The notes under the pieces: model-generated
Database searches by the model: none
What the model was told of the DNA's origin: nothing
The model's input: only the letters and a program-made list of their open reading frames with translations
Translations under genes and position numbers: made by a program
Source of the DNA: Prostheceraeus crozeri
Lineage: Eukaryota; Platyhelminthes; Polycladida; Euryleptidae
NCBI GenBank assembly: GCA_907163375.1
Contig: CAJQUW010005533.1
Location: 1,637,001 to 1,701,000 of the forward strand
Reading direction: 5' to 3'
Length of the DNA: 64,000 nt
Shown: positions 63,076 through 64,000 of the stretch, one piece after another
Layout: every line of letters starts with the position of its first letter
Numbering within the stretch: position 1 is the first letter of the stretch

Positions 63076-64000
63076 AATCATTAAGTATTTAGAATACGAT
63101 GTTTTTCGCGGAGCTTCTTGAAAAGTGAAGCAGTATTGTTTACTGAGTACAACACTGCGGAGAAACCACGAAAATGCATGATTGTATTACTTGTATGATG
63201 TTTGAAAATAGTTACTTATGTTGCTTTGGATTCAATTTTTCCAGACAATCTGTTCTTCAATTTTCATTTGATATTTTGAGCTATTTTTCAGCCTTGACCG
63301 TATGTTTTTACTACTGCAATGTTGCGGAAGTCCGAGTGGTTAGCTTAAATTTCCTTTCTTATTTTATTGTTAGAAGTACTTATGCTACTCGTACTTCCGG
63401 GGAATGGAGCTTTTCTTTCCAAAGAGATGATTCAATAGCAATCATTTCTGTAAGGCATGCAGTGCGATTGGAATTTTTAAAGGACAGTTTAATTTGTCAT
63501 CTGTGTTTGAAAATGTTCTTTTAATAAAACAATGTCGGTCAATGGTATGGATCGATGGAGATGAAATTTATTGTTAACTTTGCTAAGTATGTATTAAATT
63601 TTTGTTTGCTAACTTTTAGTTTATAAAAAAGATGCTTACAAACTTCTCATGAATATTTAAAATATTTTACTTTGTAATTAAAATTTCATTATCGGTTATT
63701 GCTAATCGTTTTACAATTATAAAAAACAACAAAGAAAAATACACCGAAGTAAAGAACTTGTATCGGTTTTCAAAGTTATCGTCATCACTTGATTTGTGAT
63801 GTCAGCAATATGCTGACAGCAGCCACATTTGTGAGTGTACAAGCTTCGACTTGATTTGATTTGCAGGTTATCTGGAACGCATTCATTGTTTCCGGACACA
63901 TAAGACTTTTTTCATGGAGAATCCATTTTTAGAGGAATGTCGTCTGTTGTCAAAGAGAGGGAAGAACTTCTCAACTATGGTGAGCGGTTGTCACTTTGAA
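63076..64000. other. Window end, no gene seen
   Basis: AT-rich sequence with an open stretch of 116 codons (63174-63524) lacking family signature; possibly interior of the transposon starting at 63015. Confidence 0.4.

Noticed and set aside
63174-63524. 116-codon open stretch
   Set aside because: Phe-, Cys- and Leu-rich translation of AT-rich DNA with no domain; may be transposon interior.
1-64000. CRISPR array, operons, bacterial promoters
   Set aside because: Eukaryotic intron-rich DNA; no regularly spaced repeats.

Overview
This is AT-rich invertebrate animal DNA with long introns and many mobile elements. The only host gene I can support is a minus-strand orthologue of AGBL5 (cytosolic carboxypeptidase 5, CCP5), the metallocarboxypeptidase that removes branch-point glutamates from tubulin. 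Its coding exons run from about 44.5 kb down to 0.19 kb. It leaves the window at the left edge through an intact splice donor, so its 3' exons are missing. Ten exons were placed by splice signals and codon phase (one, a 26-nt exon, is tentative). They carry all the expected catalytic residues: HPGE, DLHGH and the LECNYN glutamate. The start codon lies 10 nt inside its exon, so at least one 5' UTR exon and the promoter lie upstream, to the right of 44.5 kb.

Within AGBL5: the intron at 0.7-9.9 kb holds a hAT-type non-autonomous transposon, an RTE-like LINE tail, a Penelope-like fragment and a dead Tc1 element. A small intron at 10-11 kb holds another LINE fragment. The giant intron at 11.3-28.1 kb holds a near-full-length but broken RTE-like LINE, a hAT transposon with matching termini, two long fold-back inverted repeats, a small TTAA MITE and two SINE-like pieces. 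Exons at 28-33 kb encode an unusually long insertion between the zinc ligands. The introns at 33-43.8 kb hold a TTAA-flanked element with an orphan exon-like segment inside it, a pogo-like MITE, a TA-flanked MITE, a mariner fossil and an internally deleted piggyBac element.

Upstream (44.5-64 kb) no host exon could be recognised. The region holds three copies of a tRNA-derived SINE, a second Penelope-like fragment, a mariner-like fossil and a nest of three minus-strand LINE remnants. A Tc1 relic lies between two of these LINEs, and a hAT transposon is inserted into the reading frame of the third. A further CAGGG-type terminus lies near 63.0 kb.

The organism cannot be named from this window. 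A CCP5 gene, many spliceosomal introns and the mix of hAT, Tc1/mariner, piggyBac, RTE-like and jockey/CR1-like LINEs and Penelope elements fit an invertebrate metazoan. The signals most worth a second look are the expanded, lysine-rich insertion in the CCP5 catalytic domain, the nearly identical 0.87-kb hairpin at 22 kb, the orphan exon inside a TTAA element, and the datable nesting of hAT in LINE.
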